Source: Conchocele bisecta
Lineage: Eukaryota; Mollusca; Bivalvia; Lucinida; Thyasiridae
Length of the DNA: 64,000 nucleotides
Assembly (NCBI GenBank): GCA_029237695.1
Contig: CM055271.1
Span: 33,848,462 to 33,912,461, forward strand
Direction of reading: 5' to 3'
In this document: positions 1 through 11,002 of the stretch, one piece after another
Position numbering within the stretch: position 1 is the stretch's first letter
Layout: each line of letters starts with the position of its first letter
Made by a program: the position numbers and the translations under genes
Notes under the pieces: generated by a model
Databases searched by the model: none
What the model was told of the DNA's origin: nothing
Seen by the model: the letters and a program-made list of their open reading frames with translations, nothing else

Positions 1-370
1 GCACCACTTTATTCCGTAAAACTCCATTGAGTTTAGACATTATTTAGAAAACTTAAATTAGTAAATATTTATTAATATTAGTAAAATGGCGTAAATATGA
101 AAGCAAATGGCGAAACGCAATAACATTGCGATGTTGATGGGTTTAATTGAGAAATTGATGTTATGAAATAGTCATGTACATGAAACACAAACCATCTAGC
201 TCCGTAAAAAATGACAACTGATAAGGAAACACTATCCATGTTTACAAGTTACCAAAAGATAATTGTGGTAATGCAAATGGTGGAACCTCAAATGGGTCTG
301 ATGAGAAGTATGCCCAATGAGAATGATTAGTCGCATGCGTCACACGTGTAGAACCTTTACAGTAAAGCGT
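1..370 (+). repeat. Left terminal inverted repeat
   Basis: The reverse complement matches about 3240-3600 over nearly the whole length, including the outer stretch at 1-36 and an inner stretch at about 245-355. The inner end, read on the minus strand, carries the same C2H2 zinc-finger-like fragment as the right repeat (pattern CDACD, then SFS after an in-frame stop). A few small indels separate the two arms. Confidence 0.85.
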
Positions 371-922
371 GGAGAGCCACTAATCAGGAAGACGCCAGAA
401 GAGCAGAACGTTCCTCCTGATACATCCGCACAGAGCAAACGTGGATTAATACATGCATTAGCTAGGACCCAAGATGACCGATCAAGACCCCTGCCCGAAG
501 AACAGACTGTGTCTGGGTATTCCGGGTTTCATGCTAACATGTCCAAACCAGAAGAGATGAGTCGAGCAATATACCACATGACATATCCCGACCCAGCCAG
601 TAAGTCAATTCTATACGACGTGATGTGTAAACTCGCTAAATCAGTAGATGACAAAAATATGCCCTTCGCAATCATTGTAGGTGATCATCCCGTATATTTG
701 CTTATGTTAGAGTTGAAAAGTGAGAATGCCGACATGTTTAGCAGAATTTTGCCATTCATGGGACCCTTCCACATACAGATGTCGTTTATCTATGCCATCT
801 ACAAGAGGTTCAAGGGTTCCGGTATCTCAGATGTGTTAGTGGCATCTAGTGTGATCGCGGACGGGTCTGTAGATCAAGCACTTCGTGGCAAACATTTCAA
901 GCGAGGTGTTCGTTGTCTGTAG
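317..922 (+). pseudogene. Transposase fragment, N-terminal (DUF6589-like) part
   Basis: This 201-codon open segment holds MCKLAKSVDD, GDHPVYLLMLEL and ILPFMGPFHIQMSFIYAIYK, followed by GSGISDVLVASSVIADGSVD and GKHFKRGVR. The invariant-looking pattern of a short Gly-Pro-Phe-His turn followed by a helical segment suggests a folded DDE- or DUF6589-type core, but I cannot assign catalytic residues. The first ~50 codons overlap the left inverted repeat and are probably not authentic coding sequence. A frameshift near 920 ends the segment. Confidence 0.4.
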
Positions 923-1103
923 CTCTTCTACGAGACGCTGATTCATCATGCTCTAGATAAGCTCTAGATAAGCGGTTGGATGGCGGCCCTCTATCCGACG
1001 AAGTCACTGCCTCGCTTGCCAGACTCAGACAGCAGACCGATGTACAAGATGAGGAACTTGTGGAAGCATATACCGCACTAGAGGACAACTACTGAGAGAC
1101 ACC

Positions 1104-1826
1104 ATGTTCCAGGATTGTGAGGAAGCCCCTCAAGCAGAATACTGGATGTCGTTCATGGAGATGGTGGAGGTTATGACACAGAATATCCATGCTATAAGAG
1201 CAAGGGACTGGTCCGAGTTCAAGTCTTCACTTAAGATTATGCTTCCTTGGATGCAAGTATATGACAATGACAGATATGGTCGTTATCTTCCTGATTTCAC
1301 CACAGTGCTTGACACACTACCCGTCGACCAAGCTTCATTCATGGAGAGTGGTCTCTTTGAGCAGTCGATGACAGGCAAGCCATATTCCTGTGTCACCCTC
1401 GACATCTGGATAGAGTCAACAATGAATAAGGGCTCCAAGCTAAAGTCTGGTTGGCTGGCCATTCTCAACAATGAAAAGCAACTCCTGTCGAACACTCGCA
1501 ATGTAAATAACATCAATCGGGTGAGGGCAAGCGTTCGCAAGAAACACGCTAAATGGAAGCATGTTGATACCTCATCGAGCAAAATGAAGAAGGACGAGAA
1601 AGCTGTCCATGATATGAGCGCTTGTCTCACCGAGTTCAAGTGTGACCCATTTGATAATGAAAATCAGACTCTTCGATCTCTACAGTCAGGAATCTCGGCT
1701 ACCGAAGAGCTCGCGACTGACTTGAAGTATGCAAAGGAGGATGGCACACGCAAGGTGAATGAGTTCTTGAAAGAGAGAGAGAGTGAATTCCAAAACAAAG
1801 TCTCTCAATGGCCGAGTCCCTCGTAG
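1104..1826 (+). pseudogene. Transposase fragment, central part
   Basis: This 240-codon open segment follows the previous one after a ~180-base broken stretch. It carries TLDIWIESTMNKGSKLKSGW, a motif common to the same invertebrate repeat family, then a basic and charged region (VRKKHAKWKHV). There are no transmembrane segments. It ends with a stop at 1824-1826 and coding similarity resumes in the same frame at about 2016. Confidence 0.4.
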
Positions 1827-2015
1827 CAAGCGTCAGAACTTTTCAACTCAAGAACTGAAGAAAGCAAATGGCGGAAGCCTGACTGGAAAGACCGAGGAAA
1901 TGGAGTAGTAGCTGTTCTAGGACTTGTCGAAAGCAGCGGTGCCCTCAAACTAGAAGACGTACTTCAGCATCGTGTCACATGAGAATGCCTTTCTATCTTC
2001 AACGCAAATGGAACC

Positions 2016-3087
2016 ATGCGGAAGGTCCAAAACAGCAAGCTCCATGAGAAGCTTACCATCAAAGACAGTGAACGGATGCTGCGCCAGAAAGTCACACAAA
2101 TCAGCAATGTCTACATGAAGTCAGAAGATAAATTCCCTCCGATTAAAGACTTCCATGTTCTCCTGGGTAATCCCGGCAACAAGATACGCCTGCATGCATT
2201 TCTGCAAACAGCATTCGAGAACACTGCATCTGCAACAGGTATTGAGCTCATCTTCTTCGTAGTAGGTAGCTGTGCAAAAGATCTCACTACAGGCAAGCTT
2301 GTACCAGAATTCACATGCTACCAGGCCGAGGCTGACACAGCTATGTTCACCGTGTACAGTTTGCTTCCGTCAGACGGCTACACAGATGCTGTCGTTCTCG
2401 AACTATGTACAAGCTGCGTATGTTGCGCAGCAGACATCTGGGACCTTGTGCGTGAAATGAAAACGACAATTGATCACTGCCCGATGCCTGTGCAATGAGA
2501 AAATGGCCGCATACATCATACCGCTACATGTGCTCACTGAATGCGACCATAACACTGGCTTCTATGGAGCAAGTAAGAAGCTTATCGCTGATCGTCTCCA
2601 GAATTCGAAGGAGGCGCGTGATCTGTTAGCAGGATGTGGCAATGAGCTCCTGACTTCACAAGCGGTCATCAACGATTTGAAACAATTTGTAATTCGGTGT
2701 GTATACGGTGACACAAAAAAAAACAGGACAATGTGAGCAGTGCGTGCTGCCAAGTGGAGGGCGCAGAAGAGGAAAAGCACCATCAGACTCGCACCCGATG
2801 CCGATAGCCTCTACCCTCACTTGGAGCGTACAAACTATCTGACTTATCTGCAAACACACTTCGACGTTCAAAGGCACACTTCGCCGATTGGCCACGGATG
2901 GCATCGTGTAGACGGCAAATGTATGCCTATCCGTTTCATCAAGCCCCCACTCCCTTCATCTATCTCCCTGCCACCAAACCCGCAGCCAGAAGAGGATAGC
3001 GGCACTGATGCTGGAAGTGCAACCGGTGACGGCGACTCTGCCAGCTCCGACTCGGACAGCGACTCGTGCAGCTACCGGGAATGTTGA
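2016..3087 (+). pseudogene. Transposase fragment, nuclease-like C-terminal part
   Basis: Two overlapping frames (2016-2498, then 2470-3087 with a TGA at 2734-2736) together show the FEN/PIN-like pattern: YQAEADTAMF, then HVLTECDHNTGF, then a helical tail with WHRVDGKCMPIRF and an acidic Ser/Asp terminus. In active relatives the EADT region and a later D-x-D supply metal-binding acids; here the second cluster is eroded. The frameshift lies near 2490. Confidence 0.45.
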
Positions 3088-3164
3088 TTATGTATTTACA
3101 TCGTCATTACAAAGTCATTTACATGTGATGTGTGTCCATCTTAGTTAAGTGTAATCTAGCAGCC

Positions 3165-3310
3165 CACATGTATATCCATACTGGAGAGGCACCGCTTACA
3201 TGTCATGTTTGTGATAGTAATTCTCACACACATCTGATCTCATCTTGCACATACTGACGAAAGGCTCTACACGTGTGATGCATGTGACAAATCATTCTCA
3301 TTGGGTATAC
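3165..3310 (+). pseudogene. C2H2 zinc-finger remnant overlapping the right inverted repeat
   Basis: One frame reads HTGEAPLTCHVCDSNS and, after a one-base shift near 3250, YTCDACDKSFSLG. HTGE linkers and C-x2-C spacing are hallmarks of C2H2 finger arrays. The zinc-chelating histidines are not intact. The distal part is also inside the inverted repeat, so a copy exists at the left end in opposite orientation. Confidence 0.55.
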
Positions 3311-3600
3311 TCCTCATCAGACCCATTTGAGGTCCCACAGTTGCGCCATTTGCATTAGCACAATCATCTTTTGGTGGTAATTTGAATAGTGTTTTCTTGT
3401 CAGTTGTGATTGTTTACGCAGCTAACACTTCTATGGTGCATATTCCTATTTCATAACATAATGTTTTCAAATAAACCCATCAAAATCGCAATGTTATGAC
3501 TTTTGGCCATTTGCTTTCATATGTACTGCATTTGCTTAACCAATTGAAGTTTTCGGAATAATAGCTAAACTCAATGGAGTTTTACAAAATAAAGTCGTGC
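3240..3600 (-). repeat. Right terminal inverted repeat
   Basis: This is the inverted partner of 1-370. It ends with the AATGGAGTTTTAC-type stretch that mirrors positions 1-36. Its inner end overlaps zinc-finger-like remnants (3165-3310). Confidence 0.85.
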
Positions 3601-3689
3601 AGTTGAATGGTATTAATCAGCATTGCATATACTGCGCAACCACATAAGCTTTCTAATTCACACCATTGCTTTTCTTTGCGAGACTTAAT

Positions 3690-4060
3690 TATTCGAGATT
3701 GCGGATGGCGGCCATGTTGGATTAAGCAGTCAGAATGATATCCAAACTAAAAAATCAACAATTCCAGTGTGTTTATCACGCCGAAATCAATCATAAAAGA
3801 CATCTACTTACTACTTGTAACTTATCTGACTACTGAGATATTGCATCTTATAATTTTGAAAATGGCGGATGGCGGCAATCTTGGAAATTGGGGATCAGAT
3901 GACATCCAAACTGAAAAGCAATTATTCCATTAGGCTTGCCATGATATAATTATTGAAAAAAGACACCTCATCCGTACGTGTAGCTCATCTGACTCCCGAG
4001 ATATTGCATCTCACAATTTTCAAGATGGCGGACGGCGGCCATCTTGGATTTTGCGCTCTA
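3690..4060 (+). repeat. Three diverged ~160-bp tandem repeats with ATGGCGG motifs
   Basis: Three units centre on GCGGATGGCGGCCATGTTGG (about 3702), ATGGCGGATGGCGGCAATC (about 3865) and GATGGCGGACGGCGGCCATC (about 4025). Shared flanks include GATATTGCATCT and CATCCAAACTGA. The core resembles the YY1 recognition motif AAGATGGCGGC. No coding capacity is visible. Confidence 0.7.
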
Positions 4061-4269
4061 GCGGATTATGCCTCCATTTTTGGGAGGGGCATAGGAGCTC
4101 ATTTTTTTCTAAAATGGTTCGGGTAGTCAAATCAGTGATAAAAAAGTAAGAACAAAATGGTCACAGAATCCTGGAATATGACCGTACTAGGTCCCATACT
4201 GATAAAAGCAGATAAGTTGTTTGAATGTTTCACAAAAAAACAGGAAAACGGCGCATACCCTGATCAGTA

Positions 4270-4476
4270 TGCAATTGTGCCCCAAATATACATGAAGTCA
4301 AATAATTATTGCTAGCTGTCAATCATTAGAGCTAGCATTAAACATTTAGAGCTAGCTACAAATCATATGAAGATCTCTCTAAATCATTTGGAGCTAGCTC
4401 TAAATAGTTAATGCTAGCTCTAATTATATAGTCCTAGCATTAAATATTTCATTTTATGTAGATTCGGCGTTCCATA
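4270..4476 (+). mobile_element. Short foldback MITE (GGAACGCCAAATCTAC family), unit A copy
   Basis: The right end keeps GTAGATTCGGCGTTCCATA (ending at 4476). The left end is degraded compared with 32818-33004. The interior is a chain of GCTAGC-, GAGCTAGC- and AAATCATTTGGAG-type palindromes. It carries no gene. The same family is expanded to 980 bp at 53725-54704. Confidence 0.7.
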
Positions 4477-4591
4477 CTGGACCTTGTATGCGATATTTAA
4501 CCACACTCCTACCCATGTATCCGTATTATTAAGACCATCACACATACATGTAGTGTGGACATGTGTATGTTGTACGATATTTGTAACAGGT

Positions 4592-4815
4592 TACCCGCCG
4601 TTATTTACAGGACGGTTACCCGCCGTTATTTACGTTACCCGCCGTTATTAACAGCACGGTTACCCGCCGTTGTTTACATCACGGTTATCCGCCGATATTT
4701 ACTGCACGGTTACCCGCCGTTATTTACATCATGGTTATCCTCCGTTATTTACAGCACGGTTATCTGTTGTTATATACATCACGGTTACCCGCTGTTATTT
4801 ACAGTACGGTTATCA
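4592..4815 (+). repeat. 25-bp minisatellite, about 9 units
   Basis: The unit begins GGTTACCCGCCGTTATTTAC plus five variable bases (AGGAC, ATCAC, AGCAC). The open frames seen across it are translations of the repeat, not genes. The counterpart at 33118-33385 has about two more units. Confidence 0.9.
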
Positions 4816-7140
4816 CTTCCTGAAATTCTCACGGCCAATTCTTTTGCTCTAAATATTTCACTATTTTTTTACTTTATTACCGGTACAGTCTCTACTATTC
4901 AAAATCCTGTTCGACATTAACATTTGTAGGCAATATAAAAGTAATATTCTACATGTGCATTGCTATTTTAAATCATAAACACCTCAACATCTCAGCAATT
5001 TGTGGTAATCGCAGGGCACCCGGCCAATTGCAAAATAACCTCAACATTCGAACACTGTATGGCCGTTGTTTAGGATATATCTTTAATTCACATGTCACAT
5101 TGAAAATTATAAGTTGTCCTCAATATCCACATCTATCAGGAAGGCGTTGACTGTTTTGATTATTGCGCGACTGGCAGGGAGGGTGTTCGATACATCAATA
5201 CTGCTCCAGTGAATGTCGAGTTAATGACATATGTAACTCAAAATAATAGGTACGTTTGGATTACTAGTATGTAATTATATTTTATTTTGATCTATTTTTA
5301 CTATAGCTGATGATATGTTTGTTAGTTCATGTCGTTAGTTCGTTCAATACAGTTACGATTATTACATTATTCCACTTTATTTATGCAATTACGTAGTAAG
5401 TATGCAAACAGTTTATCTGACATACGAGCAATATGAGTTGACCTGTGTATTTTATTGTATTCACTCTATACATGTGTGTAGATGAAGTGTCCATGAGCAG
5501 TTAGGAACATAAACATTATACTTACGAGTAATGTTAATGTATTTTACCAGCGTAAGTCAGCCTATCCTGGTTGTACATACATTTACTACTAATGTAAATT
5601 ATGATCGCCCACCGTAAGTCACCCTATCCTGGCTTCATGTACTACGACCAGCGTGAATTATGATGGACGCGCTGTCTATCCTGTTGTGCAGCACTGCAAT
5701 CATGTGCATGTATATTCCATATAAATATGCTTATAGTTTACGGCGGACATGCATATATCAAGTGTATTTGGTGTATACTGTTATTTGTAAGCGGCACAGT
5801 GGCAGTATTACAAATGCCAATGGTAATAAAGACAGAAATAGTTGGGATGTCAACACCGTGACATCATGTCAGCACCATTGTATCGATGTCAGCACCGCTA
5901 CGGCCACTGTTTTTAGCTATAAAATTAATGTGAGTATTCTTATTGTATTTATCACTATTATTTATAGTACCACATGCTTTGTTATAGTAGGTAAAACAAA
6001 TAAAAAATAATTAATTCGATACAAATAACACATATTAGATTTGCAAGTTGTCAAAATAACGTGTTTGACTATTTTATCAACACCGTTACGTATGTATGGG
6101 CTATTATAAAGTTAGTGACCAAAATATATTGCCTACGATTAATTATCAAAACATTTTATTCATACATTTCATCTGCTGATTGTATTACTGGCTATTTGAT
6201 ATAAAATATTTTGTAGCGGTGTTGACATATTTTGTCAATACGGCAAAAATGTGTTGCCATGGCAACGCCAATAGTATAGTTCCAGCGCGGCCAGCTATTT
6301 ACATTATACATAAATGATAATACCAGCTAACATACATATTTTTACGGTTAGATTAATCTTTATTTTTCCAAAGGTCATGGTACAAAAATGCCCGTTTTGA
6401 TATTTTGACCCACATGACATTGTGGCGTTGGCGTCTTTCGGGGTGCATCCATCAGTGTTACGGATTTCCTGTTTTAGACTTATGGTAATTTTGGCCTATG
6501 AAAATCTAAGTTGGAAGGTTATAGTTACTGTTGCGTCTGTAGCTCGGTTATATTTGAGAGGTTGGGGTAGATCATTGATTACTAGTATATTCTGTTTTAC
6601 AGTTGATGAAGGCACATCCATTCTTGATACATCTGATAACACCAGTGGTTACGCCACAACTAACCCTCAAAATGTTGACTCAACTGCTGAAGCTAGAATT
6701 CTCTCCAAGTGGATAAAAAAAAGAGCTGAAGATTCTGCCGTGTATCAGAAATTCATATAGTATTTACGGGAAGTTGCAGGTGATCAATTTGTTTCCATAC
6801 TTTCATGACCATATCTCCTAAATCCTTGAAGGATTTTTAACAAACTTTAGTCAAATGTTCACCTCAATTGGCCGATGTGCAAAATCCATGTTCCAAACCA
6901 GTCAGGTTATGGTCACTATTCAAAGTCGAATGTTTGAGCCTTACATTTCGTGTCTGCCCGATACCTCATAAACACTTTCAATTGAATTGAATGGAGCTTA
7001 ACGGCCCATCAACACAAAAGAGTATCATTTAGGGCCAAGCAATTTAGATGAAGAAGAAAATAATAGTAAAATAGTATGTGGCAGGTAATCAAATGATTAG
7101 GGTAGAAATACAACTATGATGAACAATATAAATGAGCAAC
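4816..7140. other. Non-coding stretch of unit A
   Basis: No supported gene. It holds a ~62-bp degenerate tandem repeat at 5549-5690 (shared words CCTATCCTGG, AATTATGATG) and two sites where unit B carries insertions: TA at 5222-5223 (5.4-kb insert) and TTCAT at 5326-5330 (240-bp insert). A 112-codon open frame at 6422-6760 lacks recognisable motifs and its unit-B counterpart is frameshifted. Confidence 0.6.
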
Positions 7141-7290
7141 ATGTATACAGTAGAACCTCTCTAAACCGGACACAATAAAACACATGTTCTTAATTTGACG
7201 AGTTTCTTGGTCATTTATCTCAGGTGATAATGTATGTTCGTGATCGCATAGCACGCAACTATGGCTTAGAATGACCAAGTGCCTGATTTG

Positions 7291-7359
7291 CAGTCAAACC
7301 TCTCTAAACCAGACACCCTGGGGACCTCCCAGGGTGTCCGGTTTAGCGAGGTTTCACTG
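7291..7359. mobile_element. 69-bp hairpin MITE with pogo/Tigger-like ends
   Basis: The arms are near-perfect inverted copies running from CAGT...AACCTCTCTAAACC to GGTTTAGCGAGGTTTCACTG, around a loop of a few bases. A right-hand TA follows; the left TA is lost. A lone copy of the same end lies at about 7153, just upstream, and a pogo-like transposase remnant follows, which fits a family mobilised by that transposase (inference). Confidence 0.8.
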
Positions 7360-7449
7360 TACAATGATACAATTAGATTTTCCGATACAAGTTGGTTTCA
7401 TGGAGAAAGCTAAGCAAACCTTCAATGTTCTCCACCTGGAATAACTCCG

Positions 7450-8230
7450 ACGAAATGAAGGAACCAAAGTGCTAATTGGTGATAATCTCAGTTCTCACTT
7501 CAGTGCTGATGTTATTGAAACATTTGCTGCGCAGAATATAAAGTTCGTGTGCCTTCTTCCAAACTCGACACATATGTGCCAACCCCTCGATGTCGCGTTC
7601 TTCAGACCACTGAAAATAAAATGGAAGTCAATATTAGCGACATGGAAAGCTTCTGGTAGAAGAAGACAATTAACAGTGTCCAAAGATGTGTTTTCAAAAT
7701 TGCTGAATGACCTTCATGATGCTATCAAGGAGAACAGAAGCAGCAAAATTAAAGCGGGTTTCCGTAAAACAGGGATCGTTCCCTTAAATCCAACGACAGT
7801 CCTAAGTCGTATACCGTCAGTATAAAATCATGTTGAATCAGAGGAAGTTGTATCATCTAGTCTCAAAAGCGTTTGTTGAACAGTTATTATAACAGTTTTG
7901 CGGTATGGTAACGAGGAACCACAGTCCAAGAAGCGACGCAAAAAGAAAGGTGTGTGTAATGTGCAAATGTCTGCCAAGCCAGCATGTGATCTAAACCCAG
8001 CACATGATACAGAACCAACACGTGATCCGGGACCGACACTTACTTCAGAGCATGATGAAATTCGTCCCGAACTGGAATTTAGTTCAGAGCCTGAAGATGG
8101 AAACTCAGATTCTGTGTCAAATGGTGGTGCAAGTCCAAAATTAAGTGGGCATTCTGCATCAGACTATTCTGACCCTGAAGGAGAAGATTCATTTGACTAT
8201 GATGCTAAGGTTATTAATAAAAATTAAAAC
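7450..8230 (+). pseudogene. pogo/Tigger-like DDE transposase remnant, C-terminal half (unit A)
   Basis: The frame at 7469-7825 reads LIGDNLSSH, then CLLPNSTHMCQPLDVAFF and GFRKTGIVPLNP. These are the second and third acidic blocks of the DDE_1 superfamily (Asp in GDNxSSH, Asp in QPLD) and the usual closing motif. The N-terminal CENP-B-like DNA-binding part and the first catalytic Asp are missing. After a stop at 7825 and a shift, 7898-8227 continues the tail: a basic patch KKRRKKK, then a Ser/Glu/Asp-rich stretch. About 205 bases of the final domain present in unit B (42478-42683) are deleted here. Confidence 0.75.
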
Positions 8231-8703
8231 AATAAAACGCTACATAATGTCAATCTAACAATGTTCAGTGTTTTTGCAGTAATCATTAAGCACATATGGT
8301 GTTGGTCGGAATATAAAGAAAATCAGTATGCTCTTTATAATTACCGAATCTCCAAACTAGCTTCCTTCCCGATCATGTCAATATATTCATTTTCAATTCA
8401 GGAAATACAAACTTCCCTTGTACATAGCCTTTTCGCGGACTGCTATTCTGTGTAAGAGTATGCATATCGTGCATTGCTATTCGTTATAACAGTGTTCCCT
8501 CTGATCACTGATCAGACTCTGTAAGACTCCAAAACTGTTTATTCTGGTTCCATATGCCGTAACGGCAATTTTATCCCCAATTATTGACTGACACTCGACA
8601 CTCTATCACGTTCAAGTTTCGTTTAATTAAGTGTTCTATTTTAAACACGTTAGATGGCCAATGTAGTCTTATAGAGTTGTTAACTATGGCAAACTATGTA
8701 AAT

Positions 8704-9028
8704 TTAAATTTCTTACCCTACAATACCAATGAGCCTACCTCACCCATGTGTGTATTACCACACTGGCCAGGTGTAGGCTCATCAACACGGCACATCCAAA
8801 CCCAGTCTAGTTGGGTTTGCCATTTACCATGTACTTATGTGTATGGATCAGGATATTAAAATAGAAGAACACAACTCATGTTTTGGGAAAATGAATCATA
8901 TATATACTTGAAAATTATTGATGGGAGAAGTATGTGATAAGGCATAACACAATGTTCAAAGTAACCAAAATGAATGCATGCTCATTATTTGGTCTTATAG
9001 CATCAACAATTTCCCAGTATACCTCCAA
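8704..9028. repeat. Repeat R1, first copy (unit A)
   Basis: About 325 bp beginning TTAAATTTCTTACCCTAC. It is repeated as R1' at 9895-10168 and resumes at 17246-17297 after the Ty3 insertion, so this copy acts as a paralogous empty site for that insertion. Internal inverted motifs include GAGCCTAC...GTAGGCTC and AACCCAGTCTAGTTGGGTT. No coding potential was recognised. Confidence 0.85.
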
Positions 9029-9381
9029 CTGTATCTCAGATATAGGACACATACAGGATAGACCTCATGAATGGTGATAGCCTGAGAAAGCAGGTCATGG
9101 ATTGTGCACTAACGTACAGACGAACATGTAATCGCACTGAAACTGTTTGTCTCCCGAGGAATAGAACATACATGTACCCCTCTCGAATTGCGATACGATA
9201 TAGAGTAATGTATTACATACTGCATGATGGCAGGGCCTATTAATTAAGTTAACATTCGACCCAGACGATGTCCACTATATATGATTCAAGCTATTCTACA
9301 GACAACACATATTTTAATACATAAACTACACATGTATATAACATCAATGAATGCCTACAATGCTCATCACTCAGGGAGGGA

Positions 9382-9894
9382 AGAAAGTGTCGGCAACACG
9401 TCTTATCATACGCCAAGTTAACAAAGGAATGAAGCCGCTTCCAGACATTTCCCGCGGTTCAGGCGACGCTGCTATTCCATTGGGTAGAATCCCCTGAGAT
9501 AATAAGGTGTGATTATATTGGTCCTCGGTTGAGGCTACTGCCGGGCCTGGTGTGAGATGCGCTGTGATTGGACAGCTATTAAGGCGCCCTCAGGGACCGC
9601 TGCTATGATTGGTTGGAAAAGATAATCTCCAACCCCGTGAAGTCCAAACTATAGACCAGTGGGTTACAGATTATCCAAAATCCCTGGGAGAGATAAACTC
9701 GCGTCACTAGGTTACCGATGCGTTGCAACCAACCATGACGGACGGAGCAGACACTTGAAACTGCACATGTCAGACCTGTAGCTGATCGTGAACCAGGACC
9801 TAATCCCGAGTGACTCGCTATGTATCCATGCATTTACATACATTGCTTGTTGCCGGGTGCACAATTTAAAACCAGATTACAACCTAATCTGACT
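9382..9894. repeat. Repeat R2, first copy (unit A)
   Basis: About 510 bp starting AGAAAGTGTCGGCAACACG and ending CCTAATCTGACTC. A second copy lies at 21358-21876. The order R1 - spacer (9029-9381) - R2 - R1' - R2' indicates a tandem duplication of a ~1.2-kb unit, with the second unit broken by the Ty3 and DIRS elements. The 353-bp spacer holds nothing recognisable. Confidence 0.8.
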
Positions 9895-10168
9895 CTTAAA
9901 TTTCTTACCATACAATACAGATGAGCCTACCTCACCCAAGTATGTATTACCACACTGGCCAGGTGTAGGCTCATCAACACGGCACATACAAACCCACTCT
10001 AACTGGGTTTGCCATTTACCACGTACTTATGTGTATGGATCAGGATAATAAAATAGATGAACACAACTCAGGTTTTGGGAAAATGAATCATATATATACT
10101 TGAAAATTATTGATCGGAGAAGTATGTGATAAGGCATAACACAATGTTCAAAGTAACCAAAATACATG
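9895..10168. repeat. Repeat R1', left half, ending in the Ty3 target duplication
   Basis: A direct repeat of 8704-8977. It ends with CATG (10165-10168), which recurs at 17242-17245 beyond the retrotransposon; after that the R1 sequence resumes to 17297. Confidence 0.85.
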
Positions 10169-11002
10169 TGTAACCGGAGTTGTTTTATTGTTTTAGACCA
10201 CGCGATATTTACTTCTCCCAACCCAAAAACACTCTCCAAACATACCCGATAATATCCAATATAGACCTATAGCTCCTATACTATCATATAATATTCTATA
10301 CCTCACATATTCTATATCCCATATATATATTATAAGCACATAATAGTATTTGCACTTTTCGCTATTTAGGGCCGTATGTGGTGCATGTGGCAATTTTATT
10401 GTTCTGACTGACGTCTCGTAGAATCTCGTTCGGATTTGAATTTCGGGCGCTATCTACGAGATCGCGGCGCATTCCGCCGTTAGACGCCAGACAGACGAGT
10501 TAGATTTACATGTGTTTGTAAATTTATTCTACCATTGCAGGTAACCACTTCTGTCTTTTGCTATTTTATGAACATGTTTCATGTATTACTCTACATAATG
10601 TATTCCCTTGCATTGAATTGACGTAATGATTGCGTACGACAAAGTAAATGATGTGTTCATTTACTATTTGCCGGCCGCGGGGCCGTCTGTTAAGACACCC
10701 CCGTTCATGAGAGAATAATATTAGTCAGTATTAGCGGTTAGTATTTGTATTAATAGCGGCGGAACATCCTGTGAGTATATTTACCCGTTACATGCGTACC
10801 CATATTTATTCCCCGGCCTGGTCAAGTTCAGTGCCATATATAATCCTCTCCTTGAGACGATTCTACCTGACCATAACTTGAACATACCACTAGCGAATTG
10901 TAAATACTTGTATCCCATGGTTATTACATGTAGGCCCCGGCTGATAAATACACCTTTGTGACATACGTCTACAGTATAGATCCTGATCATAATGTGCATT
11001 CC
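10169..11002 (+). repeat. Ty3 5' LTR, truncated (unit A)
   Basis: It matches 16010-16780 of the 3' LTR from TGTAACCGGAGTTG through GATCATAATGTGCATTCC, then jumps to gag sequence (ATTAGGCGTTC). The junction shares CC with both parents, consistent with a microhomology deletion. The last ~450 bp of the LTR are missing. Confidence 0.9.

Larger units (their letters stand above)
317..3087 (+). pseudogene. Decayed Academ-like transposase gene with XPG/FEN-like nuclease region
   Basis: Four open segments (317-922, 1104-1826, 2016-2498, 2470-3087) lie in succession on one strand but in different frames. They look like one ancestral gene of about 900 codons broken by frameshifts and stops. Protein-like order: a GPFHIQMSF... 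region with GSGISDVL and GKHFKRGVR motifs; a TMNKGSKLKSGW region; an EADT motif like the acidic site of PIN/FEN-type nucleases; a HVLTECDHNTGF motif at the position where relatives have ALTGCDT; a HGWHRVDGKCMP motif; and an acidic Ser/Asp tail. The middle resembles the DUF6589-type proteins repeated in many invertebrate genomes, from memory. No intact reading frame remains and no function is expected. Confidence 0.55.
1..3600 (+). mobile_element. Academ-like DNA transposon with long terminal inverted repeats
   Basis: The first ~370 bases reappear inverted at about 3240-3600, with only scattered differences; the outermost bases are GCAC at 1-4 and GTGC at 3597-3600. Between the repeats lies one decayed gene (317-3087) with a C-terminal nuclease-like region. 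Long inverted repeats plus an XPG/FEN-like nuclease region fit what is known of Academ transposons. That family name is inference from remembered motifs and no search was made. The left end sits on the window edge, so the repeat may extend further left and the target-site duplication cannot be read. A long-TIR element of another superfamily is possible. Confidence 0.6.

Noticed and set aside
4592..4815. CRISPR-like appearance of regularly spaced repeats
   Set aside because: The repeats are contiguous 25-bp units without unique spacers, in a eukaryotic context.
4555..4920. Open frames of 121 and 60 codons over the 25-bp minisatellite (and 33012-33430 in unit B)
   Set aside because: They translate the repeat in several frames; the unit number differs between copies and no non-repeat domain is present.
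5660..6010. 116-codon frame in the unit A spacer
   Set aside because: It overlaps a degenerate tandem repeat and is not preserved in unit B.
6422..6760. 112-codon frame upstream of the pogo remnant, with an acceptor-like TTCTGTTTTACAG inside
   Set aside because: No recognisable motif, and the unit B counterpart is frameshifted; a host exon cannot be supported.
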